DNA of 7,753 bases from assembly GCA_949284665.1 (NCBI GenBank), contig CASDWR010000136.1, forward strand, positions 1-7,753, written 5' to 3'. Source of the stretch: an uncultured Rikenellaceae bacterium. GTDB lineage: Bacteria; Bacteroidota; Bacteroidia; Bacteroidales; Rikenellaceae. The notes below the pieces were generated by a model. That model was not told the origin of the DNA and did not search any database. It worked only from the letters and a program-made list of their open reading frames with translations. Of this stretch, positions 1 to 7,752 are shown in pieces. Position 1 is the stretch's first letter, and each line of letters begins with the position of its first letter. The position numbers and the translations under genes were made by a program.

Positions 1-1059
1 CAAAAGGTATACGATAAGGCTGTCGAGAACTTTCATCTGTGGCGCGAGCGGGGTTGGCTGATTCAGGACAAAACGGAATGCTACTATGTATATGCGCAAA
101 CCATGAATGGTAAAACGCAATACGGGATTGCCGTTTGTTGCCATTTCGAAGATTACCTCGAAGGCCGCATCAAGAAACATGAGCTTACCCGTTCCGACAA
201 GGAAGAAGACCGGATGATCCATGTCCGCAACCAGCAAGCCAATCTCGAACCGGTTTTTTTCGCCTACCCTGCCAATCGGGAGATCGACGGAATCGTGGCA
301 GCTATCGTTTCTGGCACACCGGAATACGATTTTACAGCAGAAGATGGCGTAAGGCATCGAATGTGGGTCATGAATGAACCTGCCACAATCGCATGCATCT
401 CGCAATTGTTCGCCGGAATACCTGCCTTGTATGTTGCCGACGGACATCATCGTACAGCTGCTGCCGCACGTGTCGGGGCCGAAAGAATGAAAGCCGATCC
501 ACATTATACCGGCAACGAAGAGTATTGTTATTTTCTCGCTGTCGTTTTCCCGGATAATCAGTTGCAGATCATCGATTACAATCGTGTGGTAAAAGACCTG
601 AACGGATTAACGCCAAAGGAGTTCCTCTCACGCCTGAATGAAGATTTCAAGGTCGAGGAGTGCGGAACGGCCATATACAAGCCGAATCGGTTGCACAACT
701 TCGGCATGTACCTGGGTGGGAAATGGTATAGCCTTACGGCTCGCGATGGTGTATATGATGACAATGATCCGATCGGGGTACTCGATGTAACGGTCCTGTC
801 TGATCGGGTACTTGACAAGATACTCGGCATCAAAGATCTACGGACCGACAAACGGATCGACTTTGTCGGAGGAATCCGTGGACTGGAAGAGTTGCGGAAA
901 CGTGTGGACAGCGGAGAGATGCAGGTTGCATTTGCCCTCTACCCTGTTTCGATGCGCCAGTTGACCGATATTGCCGACAGTGGGAAAATCATGCCGCCTA
1001 AAACCACTTGGTTTGAACCGAAACTGCGCTCTGGAATCGTTATTCACTCTTTCGAATAA
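1..1059 (+). CDS. DUF1015 family protein, 5'-truncated
   Basis: The frame is open from the first base, so the gene begins upstream of the window; the ATG at 103 is internal. The 352 visible codons lack roughly the first 60 residues of a family that usually has about 400. Family hallmarks are a YVYAQ segment just before base 103, the stretch KKHELTRSDKEEDRM, and the invariant DGHHR motif (bases 439-453). A conserved FAYP segment lies between the last two. The biochemical role of DUF1015 proteins is not established. In many Bacteroidales I recall the gene following serC and serA of serine synthesis, which would predict those genes just upstream, but this cannot be seen here. It ends in TAA and converges on uvrA. 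The family call is firm; the function is unknown. Confidence 0.9.
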   Translation, partial: QKVYDKAVENFHLWRERGWLIQDKTECYYVYAQTMNGKTQYGIAVCCHFEDYLEGRIKKHELTRSDKEEDRMIHVRNQQANLEPVFFAYPANREIDGIVAAIVSGTPEYDFTAEDGVRHRMWVMNEPATIACISQLFAGIPALYVADGHHRTAAAARVGAERMKADPHYTGNEEYCYFLAVVFPDNQLQIIDYNRVVKDLNGLTPKEFLSRLNEDFKVEECGTAIYKPNRLHNFGMYLGGKWYSLTARDGVYDDNDPIGVLDVTVLSDRVLDKILGIKDLRTDKRIDFVGGIRGLEELRKRVDSGEMQVAFALYPVSMRQLTDIADSGKIMPPKTTWFEPKLRSGIVIHSFE

Positions 1060-1082
1060 ACGGTTCAAACATACGGTTCAAA
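1060..1082. repeat. Short tandem direct repeat ACGGTTCAAA
   Basis: Two identical 10-bp copies of ACGGTTCAAA start 13 bp apart, at 1060 and 1073, directly after the DUF1015 stop codon. The second copy runs into the left arm of the palindrome at 1080. It may be a remnant of slippage duplication or may mean nothing; no function can be assigned. Confidence 0.5.
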
Positions 1083-1111
1083 AGGGATTCTCGAATTCGA
1101 GAATCCCTTTT
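1080..1111. terminator. Perfect 32-bp palindrome, probable bidirectional terminator
   Basis: Bases 1080-1111 are an exact inverted repeat with 16-bp arms, AAAAGGGATTCTCGAA and its reverse complement, meeting at a central GAATTC. As RNA, either strand would form a strong stem that starts with an A run and ends with a U4 run. It sits 20 bp after the DUF1015 stop and about 50 bp after the uvrA stop, the place where converging transcripts need to end. The T runs are short, so termination strength is inferred. No other gene-like content is seen in the 101-bp intergenic gap. Confidence 0.75.
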
Positions 1112-1160
1112 CAGTTATTTAAAATTAAGGGAAATTCTTACTGGGTTCAACTCAGGGCGA

Positions 1161-3992
1161 TCAATCTTGTCCCAAACAAGACTTCAAATATTTTCCCGTG
1201 TAACTGTCCGGAGAACAGGCGATCTCCTCGGGGGTTCCCGTGGCCACGACATAGCCTCCGGCATCCCCGCCTTCGGGGCCGATGTCGATGATATGGTCGG
1301 CCATTTTGATTACTTCCAGATTATGTTCGATCACGATGACCGTATTACCTCGGTCTACCAGTTTGTCCATCACATCGAGCAGTTGTCTCACATCCTCGAA
1401 ATGGAGACCGGTCGTTGGCTCATCAAGGATATAGAGTGTCTCGCCCGTATCCCGTTTGGCAAGTTCCGTAGCGAGTTTGATACGTTGGCTCTCACCGCCC
1501 GACAACGTCGTACAGGGTTGGCCGAGCTTCAGGTAACCAAGTCCAACTTCCTGTATGGCTTTCAGTTTATTGTATATGGAAGGAATATTTTCGAAAAACT
1601 CCACTGCCATATTGACGGTCATATTCAATACCTCGTTGATATTCTTTCCCTTATATCTCACCTCAAGTGTTTCACGGTTGTAACGATTGCCACCACAACA
1701 CTTACAGGTCACATATACATCGGGTAAGAAATTCATTTCAATGGTCTGTACACCGGCTCCACGGCACTCTTCACAACGACCGCCGCGTACATTGAAAGAG
1801 AAACGTCCCGCCTTATACCCTCTCACCTGTGCATCGGGCGTCGCCTCGAACAACTTTCGAATGTCACCGAAGACATTCGAATAGGTTGCCGGATTACTTC
1901 GCGGGGTACGGCCTATCGGTGCCTGATCGACCACAACGAGTTTATTGACATATTCAAGGCCCTCGACACGATCGTATGCAAGAGGTTGGTCGTAAGAGCG
2001 GTAAAGTTGTTTGCTCAAAATGGGGCGCAAAGTGTCGTTTATCAACGATGATTTGCCACTGCCGCTTACACCGGTCACACAAATCATTTTGCCGAGTGGA
2101 AATTCCACATCCACATGCTTCAGGTTGTTGCCGGCAGCACCGAATAATTTCAACGATCGTCCGTTTCCTTTCCGTCGCTCGACCGGCACTTCAATTCTGC
2201 GCTTACCATTCAGGTAATCGGCCGTCAGACTCTTGCATGTAAGGAAATCCTCCGGAGTCCCCGCTGCCACGACATATCCGCCCTTCATTCCTGCAGCCGG
2301 TCCGATATCGACAATATAGTCCGCATTGCGCATCATCTCTTCATCGTGTTCCACCACGATAATCGAATTGCCGGCATCCCGCAGACTCTGCAGGCTGTGA
2401 ATCAGTCGCAGATTGTCGCGCTGATGCAAACCGATACTCGGTTCATCAAGGATATAGAGCACATTGACCAGTTTCGAACCGATCTGGGTAGCCAGACGAA
2501 TCCGTTGGCTTTCCCCGCCGGACAGCGATTTCGACGAGCGGCTCAACGACAAATAGCCCAAGCCCACATCGATCAGGAACCCGGCCCGTTCGCGAATCTC
2601 CTTCAATATTTCGCGAGCTATGGCAAACTCTTTATCCGACAGTGTGGTTTTCAATGAATCGATCCATCCGACAAATCTGTCGATGCTCATGGCCGACACT
2701 TCGGCAATATTCAAACCACCGATCCGGAACTGGAGAGCCTCGCTTTTCAAACGGGTTCCACCGCATACGGAGCACTTTTTACGGACAATAAACTGTTCTG
2801 CCCATTTCCCGCCCTTGCCGCTGGAGGTATCATCTTCCTGTTGAGCCACATATTCGGCAATGCCCTCCCAAACCATCATACGAATCCCCCCGTACGAAGC
2901 ATATTGGGAGATATCGATTGCCAACGGTTCGGAATCGCCGTTCAACAGCACATTGATCCCTTCTTCCGAAATCGACCCTACCGGATCGTCCAAAGTAAAG
3001 TCATAACGACTTCCCAATGCAGCGATCATGGCAAACAACATGTTGTTCTTAAATTTTCCGAGAGGTTCCACCCCTCCTTCTCGGATTGACTTTTGCAAAT
3101 CGGGCATCACCTTGTCTCGATCGAATATCGATTCCTCGCCTAAACCGCCGCAATGGGGGCAGGCCCCTTGGGGAGAATTGAACGAGAATGTGTATGGTGC
3201 CGGGTCCTCAAAAGCCAACCCGCTCGACGGGCACATCAAATGACGGCTGTAATAACGGGACCCCTGGGTCTGATAATCATACAGAGCCATCGTCCCTTTC
3301 CCTTGCCGCAGGGCTTCACGCAGGCTCTTGACCAATCGATCGTCGTCGGCCGACGTAACGACCAGCCGATCCACCACCAGATCGATATGGTGCACCTTGT
3401 ACCGGTCCAAATGCATGCCGGACGACAACTCCTTCAACTCGCCATCAATTCGCGCATACAGATATCCCTTACGGATAAATCCGTCGAACAACTCCCGATA
3501 ATGGCCCTTACGTCCACGGACGACAGGGGCCAGCAAAGCGACCTTCCTCCCCGAAAATCCCTCCTCTATCAGTTCGGCGATCTGGGTGTCCGTGTAATGG
3601 ACCATCTCTTCTCCCGTGACAGGTGAATAGGCCCGAGATGCACGAGCATACAGCAAGCGCAGGAAATCATTGATCTCGGTTACCGTTCCGACTGTCGAAC
3701 GGGGATTCTTATTTGTCGTTTTCTGCTCAATAGCCACCACCGGACTCAGTCCGGTAATCATGTCCACATCCGGACGTTCCATCGTCCCCACGAACTGACG
3801 GGCATATGCCGATAATGTTTCCATATAACGCCGCTGCCCTTCAGCGTATATCGTATCGAAGGCCAATGAAGATTTGCCCGAGCCGGATAATCCCGTAATG
3901 ACGACCAGTTTCCCCCGGGGAATTGCAAGGTCGATATTTTTCAGATTGTTGACTCTTGCTCCGAAAATGGATATTTGTTTCTCCTCTTTCAC
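1161..3992 (-). CDS. uvrA: UvrA, excinuclease ABC subunit A
   Basis: UvrA is the damage-sensing ATPase of nucleotide excision repair; as a dimer it loads UvrB on lesions in the cytoplasm. At 943 residues it is full length (E. coli UvrA has 940). The first ATPase has Walker A GLSGSGKS (34-41), signature LSGGESQ (490-496) and Walker B LYILDEP (512-518). The second has GVSGSGKS (641-648), LSGGESQ (830-836) and LYILDEP (853-859). Residues about 131-245 match the UvrB-binding region, which favours UvrA1 over the shorter UvrA2 paralogues. The C-terminal zinc motif is intact (C740, C743, C763, C766), and a CxxC lies at 407-410. The first zinc motif has C254, C278 and C281 but serine at 257. The start is GTG: an in-frame TGA lies two codons upstream, the next in-frame ATG is internal at residue 57, and conserved sequence begins by residue 8. 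The GTG overlaps the transglycosylase stop as GTGA, so the two genes are probably co-transcribed and translationally coupled. Confidence 0.98.
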   Translation of the reverse strand: MKEEKQISIFGARVNNLKNIDLAIPRGKLVVITGLSGSGKSSLAFDTIYAEGQRRYMETLSAYARQFVGTMERPDVDMITGLSPVVAIEQKTTNKNPRSTVGTVTEINDFLRLLYARASRAYSPVTGEEMVHYTDTQIAELIEEGFSGRKVALLAPVVRGRKGHYRELFDGFIRKGYLYARIDGELKELSSGMHLDRYKVHHIDLVVDRLVVTSADDDRLVKSLREALRQGKGTMALYDYQTQGSRYYSRHLMCPSSGLAFEDPAPYTFSFNSPQGACPHCGGLGEESIFDRDKVMPDLQKSIREGGVEPLGKFKNNMLFAMIAALGSRYDFTLDDPVGSISEEGINVLLNGDSEPLAIDISQYASYGGIRMMVWEGIAEYVAQQEDDTSSGKGGKWAEQFIVRKKCSVCGGTRLKSEALQFRIGGLNIAEVSAMSIDRFVGWIDSLKTTLSDKEFAIAREILKEIRERAGFLIDVGLGYLSLSRSSKSLSGGESQRIRLATQIGSKLVNVLYILDEPSIGLHQRDNLRLIHSLQSLRDAGNSIIVVEHDEEMMRNADYIVDIGPAAGMKGGYVVAAGTPEDFLTCKSLTADYLNGKRRIEVPVERRKGNGRSLKLFGAAGNNLKHVDVEFPLGKMICVTGVSGSGKSSLINDTLRPILSKQLYRSYDQPLAYDRVEGLEYVNKLVVVDQAPIGRTPRSNPATYSNVFGDIRKLFEATPDAQVRGYKAGRFSFNVRGGRCEECRGAGVQTIEMNFLPDVYVTCKCCGGNRYNRETLEVRYKGKNINEVLNMTVNMAVEFFENIPSIYNKLKAIQEVGLGYLKLGQPCTTLSGGESQRIKLATELAKRDTGETLYILDEPTTGLHFEDVRQLLDVMDKLVDRGNTVIVIEHNLEVIKMADHIIDIGPEGGDAGGYVVATGTPEEIACSPDSYTGKYLKSCLGQD

Positions 3993-4894
3993 GGTTCAAT
4001 TCTGAAATTTTTCGAGGGTATTTTCACCGTAAAACTTCTGTCGACGGTCGAATTGTGATATTCGTAATCACGAATCCACGGATTCAACACACGCAACATC
4101 TTATAGGTTGTCCCATACTGGATAGCCGTTTGCGACCAATCGATCCGATGTCCTGACACGCTCTCCTCCCGATAATCGGCAAACGGCAGGTAATAATCAT
4201 CCCTTTCCACTTCAAAACCGTAATCCCGGGGTGATTCGACCAACAGTTTGAATGTCAATATGCGAAAGACATAACGCATCGTCTCCTCCGGGAAGAAAGC
4301 ATCGTAATAGTCGGATACACCCTGTTTGTCGATCCTTCTTCTCACACCGTTTTTACCCAGATTATAGGCAGCTGCCGCCAATGTCCAGGATCCGAACTCC
4401 GCATAATTCTCGTTCAGTATGCGACATGCCGTTTCGGTCGCTTTTTCGATATGGTAACGCTCATCGATATCATTTCCAACGGACAGGCCATAACTTTTCC
4501 CAACCGCCGGCATGATCTGCCAGATTCCTCCGGCACCTGCTATCGAGAGAGCGTTCGGATCGAGTCCGCTCTCGGCCATACAGAGAAAAACAAAATCTTC
4601 CGGTATCCCGAATTCTGCCATAATCGGCTTTATAACAGGAAAATAGCGTGTTGTCCGCAGCAAAGTCAACAAGGTACGGGAATGCATGTAAGTCATCACA
4701 AGTAACTCACGCTGAAGACTTTCACGCGTATCGAAATTCTCCAGAGGCACACGCTCCCCTGCAAAAGCCATTGTATCGGGCAACGGAGGCAGACATGTGC
4801 GGGACAAGGACGATTGAGCCGAACATGGATACGTGACTGTCAGAAAAAGGGTTCCGAGTATGATGATTGCCGCAAAACGTTTCATGGTCCACAT
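3989..4894 (-). CDS. Secreted lytic murein transglycosylase, MltD-like (SLT domain)
   Basis: Lytic transglycosylases cleave the MurNAc-GlcNAc bond of peptidoglycan to give anhydro-muropeptides, acting in the periplasm. The N-terminus is a signal peptide: basic start (MKR), hydrophobic residues 8-21, likely type I cleavage near CSA-Q (26/27). The SLT goose-lysozyme-like domain spans about residues 85-215. It has the expected catalytic glutamate in [10 protein letters not shown] (E108), then [10 protein letters not shown] (120-129) and AAAYNLG (174-180). The tail at about 249-295 resembles a degenerate LysM module ([14 protein letters not shown], ending in a VKIPS strand). At 301 residues it is shorter than E. 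coli MltD, which carries clear LysM repeats. Translation may start at this ATG or at the ATG three codons later (4885), which gives a more typical MKR start. A -7-like element lies 19 bp upstream. The stop overlaps the uvrA GTG. Confidence 0.93.
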   Translation of the reverse strand: MWTMKRFAAIIILGTLFLTVTYPCSAQSSLSRTCLPPLPDTMAFAGERVPLENFDTRESLQRELLVMTYMHSRTLLTLLRTTRYFPVIKPIMAEFGIPEDFVFLCMAESGLDPNALSIAGAGGIWQIMPAVGKSYGLSVGNDIDERYHIEKATETACRILNENYAEFGSWTLAAAAYNLGKNGVRRRIDKQGVSDYYDAFFPEETMRYVFRILTFKLLVESPRDYGFEVERDDYYLPFADYREESVSGHRIDWSQTAIQYGTTYKMLRVLNPWIRDYEYHNSTVDRSFTVKIPSKNFRIEP

Positions 4895-4913
4895 AGAACG
4901 AATAGAAAACGGA

Positions 4914-4921
4914 CAAAGATA
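4914..4921 (-). promoter_or_regulatory. Putative Bacteroidota -7 element for the transglycosylase-uvrA unit
   Basis: On the minus strand these bases read TATCTTTG, a match to the Bacteroidota sigma-ABfr -7 consensus TAnnTTTG. It lies 19 bp before the transglycosylase ATG, in the 61-bp gap after the permease gene. No good -33 TTTG is seen at the usual spacing; a TTG lies only 13 bp upstream. This is a candidate promoter from motif and position only. I found no similar element just upstream of uvrA. Confidence 0.6.
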
Positions 4922-4955
4922 CGATTTTATTCTTCAATTTCGGAGGGTTCCGGCA

Positions 4956-5747
4956 TCATATCCGATCGACCAATGATAAGACCATCTCGTGCAGGGATAT
5001 GAATCCGAAAAGATCTGCCATAAACAGCAGCACGATCAAGGCCATAAAGATTTTCACGAAGCCCGAACCCCATTTGACGGCATATCTGGCCGCGAAATAT
5101 GCACCTACAACATTACCAACGGCATGAAGCAACCCATAGAGATAGTCGATTTGTCCGTTATACATGAATATTGCCAGGGAAAAAGGAGTGGAAACGGTCA
5201 ATATGAATCCCTTTAACGCATTTGCCGTCACCAGATCCAGATGCAGGCACATAACCATTACGACCAACAACAGATAACCGATACCGATGTAAATAAAACC
5301 ACTGTAAAATCCGATCGCCAGAAAAATCGGATAATGCCACCAACGCAAACGCAAATCGTGTTTTCCGAAACGACGGATATGTCGTACGCTGTCCAAAGCC
5401 ATGAATACCAACATCAGGAACAAAATAACCATCAAACATATCCGAAAAACCCGATCGTCCACTTCGGTTGCCACGTGCGAACCGATGACATTGCCGATTA
5501 CGGCAGGAATGGCCATTTTCAATCCCAATCCGAAAGGGAACAAACGATATTTGTGAAAAGTGAGCGCGGAAGTAAGATTCTGGGACAATACGGCAATCCG
5601 ATTGGTCCCGTTAGAGAGACCGACGGGCAATCCGAGGGCCATGAATACCGCCATACTGATGACGGACGCACCTCCGGCCAGAGTATTGACGAATCCCACC
5701 AACACCCCAGACAAAACAAGTATCAACAAAATATCCGTTTGAATCAT
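4956..5747 (-). CDS. TauE/SafE family membrane permease (sulfite exporter family)
   Basis: This is a 263-residue inner-membrane protein with about eight hydrophobic segments, roughly at 6-24, 27-43, 76-92, 98-118, 138-154, 155-170, 179-196 and 203-250 (the last probably two helices). The family consists of two repeated halves, each with a glycine-rich motif. Here these are NTLAGGAS (21-28) in the first half and GFYSGFIYIGIGYLL (146-160) in the second. Length fits the family (about 250-270). Members export sulfite, sulfoacetate or other small organic anions, but most are uncharacterised and the substrate cannot be read from sequence. The ATG follows the stop of the 87-residue gene after 15 bp, with a purine stretch AAAGAGA before it, so the two are probably one transcript. 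No sulfur-metabolism genes are visible nearby. Confidence 0.93.
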   Translation of the reverse strand: MIQTDILLILVLSGVLVGFVNTLAGGASVISMAVFMALGLPVGLSNGTNRIAVLSQNLTSALTFHKYRLFPFGLGLKMAIPAVIGNVIGSHVATEVDDRVFRICLMVILFLMLVFMALDSVRHIRRFGKHDLRLRWWHYPIFLAIGFYSGFIYIGIGYLLLVVMVMCLHLDLVTANALKGFILTVSTPFSLAIFMYNGQIDYLYGLLHAVGNVVGAYFAARYAVKWGSGFVKIFMALIVLLFMADLFGFISLHEMVLSLVDRI

Positions 5748-5762
5748 TTGTCTCTTTAATTT

Positions 5763-6026
5763 TCATCCTTTCGTCAGAATCTGAAACCGGCCGGCATCTT
5801 CACAGGCTTCGAAATCTGTTTCGATGATCATCCAACGTTTTCCGTTCCAATTCGGCAAACAACCGCGTCCACGGCACTCATCATTCGTCCGAAGAGGCAG
5901 GAAAAATTTCGGGTAACGCCACAAAATCAACTTATGCATTCCGTACGCATCTCCCCACATGTCGCAGATTGCGTTCTTGTCCCGGTTGGCAATGCCCATC
6001 TGAAACAGCGCAATCCGCATTCCCAT
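5763..6026 (-). CDS. Small hypothetical protein, Cys- and Trp-rich (87 residues)
   Basis: I do not recognise this protein. It is 87 residues long with four cysteines (C21, C51, C56, C75; the middle pair as CRGRGC) and four tryptophans (W24, W36, W60, W65). It has no signal peptide or membrane segment. Three points suggest it is real: it fills the space between the divergent promoter region and the permease gene; its ATG lies 17 bp after a -7-like element reading TAATTTTG on the minus strand; and its stop is 15 bp before the permease ATG. An ATG two codons further in (6020) is an alternative start. The reading frame stays open upstream of 6026 but has no ATG before it runs into cvfB. It could be a short lineage-specific protein, a partner of the permease, or a remnant of a longer gene. 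Confidence 0.6.
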   Translation of the reverse strand: MGMRIALFQMGIANRDKNAICDMWGDAYGMHKLILWRYPKFFLPLRTNDECRGRGCLPNWNGKRWMIIETDFEACEDAGRFQILTKG

Positions 6027-6043
6027 TGACGAATATTTTTCAA

Positions 6044-6051
6044 CAAAATTA
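6044..6051 (-). promoter_or_regulatory. Putative -7 element for the small gene and permease
   Basis: On the minus strand these bases read TAATTTTG, fitting TAnnTTTG, 17 bp before the ATG at 6026. No clear -33 TTTG is found at 19-21 bp. It lies back to back with the cvfB -7 element. The evidence is motif and spacing only. Confidence 0.5.
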
Positions 6052-6074
6052 ACGAATTGTCCGGATAAATTGAG

Positions 6075-6082
6075 TAGCTTTG
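6075..6082 (+). promoter_or_regulatory. Putative -7 element for cvfB-like gene
   Basis: TAGCTTTG matches the Bacteroidota -7 consensus TAnnTTTG. Transcription would be expected to begin a few bases after 6082, giving a leader of about 15 bases before the ATG at 6104. The best -33-like TTG (6057-6059) is only 15 bp upstream, so the upstream half is weak. The element contains the TTG at 6080, which argues against that triplet being the start codon. Confidence 0.65.
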
Positions 6083-6103
6083 CAAAAAAATTACGATTCC
6101 GGT

Positions 6104-6937
6104 ATGCTTGAAGCAGGCATTTTCCATACGCTGAAAGTAAAAAGAAACTCCGAATATGGTCTTTTCCTGACGAACGAAGAAGGTGACGAGGTTCTCCTGC
6201 CCAATCGTTACATATCGCCTGAAACGAAAATCGGCGATCTGATCGAAGTTTTTTTATACCATGACTCCGAAAGCCGATTGGTAGCTACGACCGAACGCCC
6301 TTTGGCTACGGTCGGAGAAATAGCTGCATTGAAAGTCGTGGATAAGAACCTGCATGGTGCATTCCTGGAATGGGGACTGACGAGCAAACACCTTTTCGTA
6401 CCCAACAGCAACCAGACCGTACACATGCAAATCGGGAAGACTTATGCCGTATACCTCTATCGCGACAACATATCCGGACGAGTGGTTGCAACCGCCCGTC
6501 TCGGGAAGTACATCTCCAATGAAACGATATCCGTCAAACATGGAGAGCAGGTAGATATCGTAGTGGACCATCGGGCGGCATCAGGCTGGCGCGTAGTAGT
6601 TGACAATCGTCATTGGGGAATGTTGTACGACAACCAACTGTTTCGACCCGTACATGCAGGCGACCGATTTACGGCGTATGTCCGCAAGGTGACCGAGGAT
6701 CACAGAATAGACGTATCCCTCCAGATGGAAGGACTCGACGAAGTAAAAGCGTCGGCAGAACGAATCGTCGATCTGCTGAAAGCCAATGGCGGGAGGCTCG
6801 ATCTGTGCGATAAAAGCACTCCGGATGAGATCGCCAACCGAACCGGCATGAGCAAAAAAACCTTCAAGAAAGCCGTAGGCTATTTGTTGAGTCACGATCG
6901 GATCGTCGTAAGCGAACATGGCATTCAATTCAAATAG
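6104..6937 (+). CDS. cvfB: CvfB-like S1 RNA-binding protein (YitL family)
   Basis: CvfB family proteins bind RNA through S1-type domains; in Staphylococcus aureus CvfB affects virulence gene expression. The role in Bacteroidota is not known. The 277 residues match the family length. An S1-like segment covers about 1-62 (GLFLTNEEGDEVLLPNRY, then IGDLIEVFLYHD). A second covers about 67-131 (HGAFLEWGLTSKHLFVP) and a third about 140-207. The C-terminal 65 residues look like a winged helix (SKKTFKKAVGYLL, then DRIVVSEHGIQ). I chose the ATG at 6104 rather than the in-frame TTG at 6080. The TTG lies inside the -7 element and would not be in the mRNA, and family proteins begin close to this ATG. The gene is followed 20 bp later by a methyltransferase on the same strand, probably co-transcribed. 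Confidence 0.92.
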   Translation: MLEAGIFHTLKVKRNSEYGLFLTNEEGDEVLLPNRYISPETKIGDLIEVFLYHDSESRLVATTERPLATVGEIAALKVVDKNLHGAFLEWGLTSKHLFVPNSNQTVHMQIGKTYAVYLYRDNISGRVVATARLGKYISNETISVKHGEQVDIVVDHRAASGWRVVVDNRHWGMLYDNQLFRPVHAGDRFTAYVRKVTEDHRIDVSLQMEGLDEVKASAERIVDLLKANGGRLDLCDKSTPDEIANRTGMSKKTFKKAVGYLLSHDRIVVSEHGIQFK

Positions 6938-6957
6938 TCAATTAGCGGATATAAAAC

Positions 6958-7731
6958 ATGAAATCCATTCAGAGCGCGGAACGCGTATCACAGAACGACC
7001 CTTCGGACAATTACGTTTTTCAACGATCCCTGCTCGCATATCACAAAGCGGCCGAGATGGTGTCGGGAAACGTGCTCGAAATCGGCACCGGAAGCGGTTA
7101 CGGAGTGTCTGTTATCTCCCCGCATACTACCGGATTCGTTACGATTGACAAAACGCCTCCCCCATTCGACCTGTCGTCTCGCTATGCGAATGTGGAATTT
7201 CATCAAATGACCGTCCCGCCCATCGCAGGAATCGAATCCGCAAGTTTTGATTTCGTGATTTCGTTTCAGGTGATCGAACATGTTAAAAACGACCTGGAAC
7301 TGGTCGATGAAATCCACCGTGTGCTCAAACCGGATGGCAAGTTGATTATCACGACACCGAACAAAGAGATGTCCCTTACACGGAACCCTTGGCACGTAAG
7401 GGAATATACCTCTGATGAACTTATCAATCTGCTCGAAAGCCGCTTTCATGCGGTTGAGACATTCGGTGTCTTCGGCAATGAAAAAGTAAGTACTTACTAT
7501 CGGGCAAATCGAAAGGCAGTCAGAAAAATCACACGTTACGATATACTCAAACTTCAGTATCGCCTTCCACGTTGGTGCCTCCGGGTACCCTACGACATCC
7601 TCAATCGCATGAATCGGCACAAACTGCTTGCGGCAAACCAAGAGCTCACCTCCTCTATTACGATGGATGATTACCGTCTTGGGCCCGTGGCTCCGGGATG
7701 TTACGATCTGTTTTTCGTGGCGACCAAATAG
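6958..7731 (+). CDS. Class I SAM-dependent methyltransferase
   Basis: This soluble 257-residue protein has the Rossmann-like methyltransferase fold. The SAM-binding motif I is VLEIGTGSGYG (39-49). An acidic residue after the second strand is D64 (VTID). The motif IV region is FDFVISFQVIEHV (97-109), and LKPDGKLIITTPN (123-135) is the typical post-motif strand of the Methyltransf_11 type. The C-terminal 100 residues, rich in Arg, Lys and Tyr (about 176-222), may bind the substrate, which cannot be predicted. There is no signal peptide. It starts 20 bp after cvfB with no visible promoter between and no Shine-Dalgarno sequence, so it is probably the second gene of that transcript. The gene is complete and ends in TAG. 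Confidence 0.92.
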   Translation: MKSIQSAERVSQNDPSDNYVFQRSLLAYHKAAEMVSGNVLEIGTGSGYGVSVISPHTTGFVTIDKTPPPFDLSSRYANVEFHQMTVPPIAGIESASFDFVISFQVIEHVKNDLELVDEIHRVLKPDGKLIITTPNKEMSLTRNPWHVREYTSDELINLLESRFHAVETFGVFGNEKVSTYYRANRKAVRKITRYDILKLQYRLPRWCLRVPYDILNRMNRHKLLAANQELTSSITMDDYRLGPVAPGCYDLFFVATK

Positions 7732-7734
7732 CGA

Positions 7735-7752
7735 ATAACAGTTCTCTGTTAT
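7735..7752 (+). terminator. Hairpin after the methyltransferase, cut by the window end
   Basis: A perfect 7-bp stem, ATAACAG pairing with CTGTTAT around a TTCT loop, starts three bases after the methyltransferase stop. Its position fits a terminator for the cvfB-methyltransferase unit. The stem is AT-rich and only one base follows it in the window, so a T run cannot be checked. Confidence 0.45.

Noticed and set aside
1141..1155. Near-palindrome CTGGGTTCAACTCAG just after the uvrA stop
   Set aside because: The stem is only about 5 bp with a G-T pair and no T run follows; the 1080-1111 palindrome is the better terminator.
971..1291. 106-codon plus-strand frame spanning the end of the DUF1015 gene and the intergenic gap
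   Set aside because: It overlaps two real genes out of frame, runs through the palindrome, and has no recognisable features.
1167..1727. 186-codon plus-strand open frame opposite the 3' part of uvrA, and others at 2346-2657 and 3153-3626
   Set aside because: They lie fully antisense to a clear, conserved uvrA and their translations show no recognisable domain; they are shadows of its codon use.
4821..4894. Possible lipoprotein signal on the transglycosylase (cysteine at residue 24)
   Set aside because: The residues before the cysteine are TYP, not a lipobox such as LAG or LSA; a type I site just after it fits better.
5241..5759. 172-codon plus-strand open frame opposite the TauE/SafE gene
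   Set aside because: Its translation is low-complexity and rich in Gln, His and Asn, as expected from the antisense of a hydrophobic membrane protein gene.
6988..7641. 217-codon minus-strand open frame opposite the methyltransferase
   Set aside because: The sense strand carries complete methyltransferase motifs; the antisense product has no recognisable features and no promoter motif was noticed.
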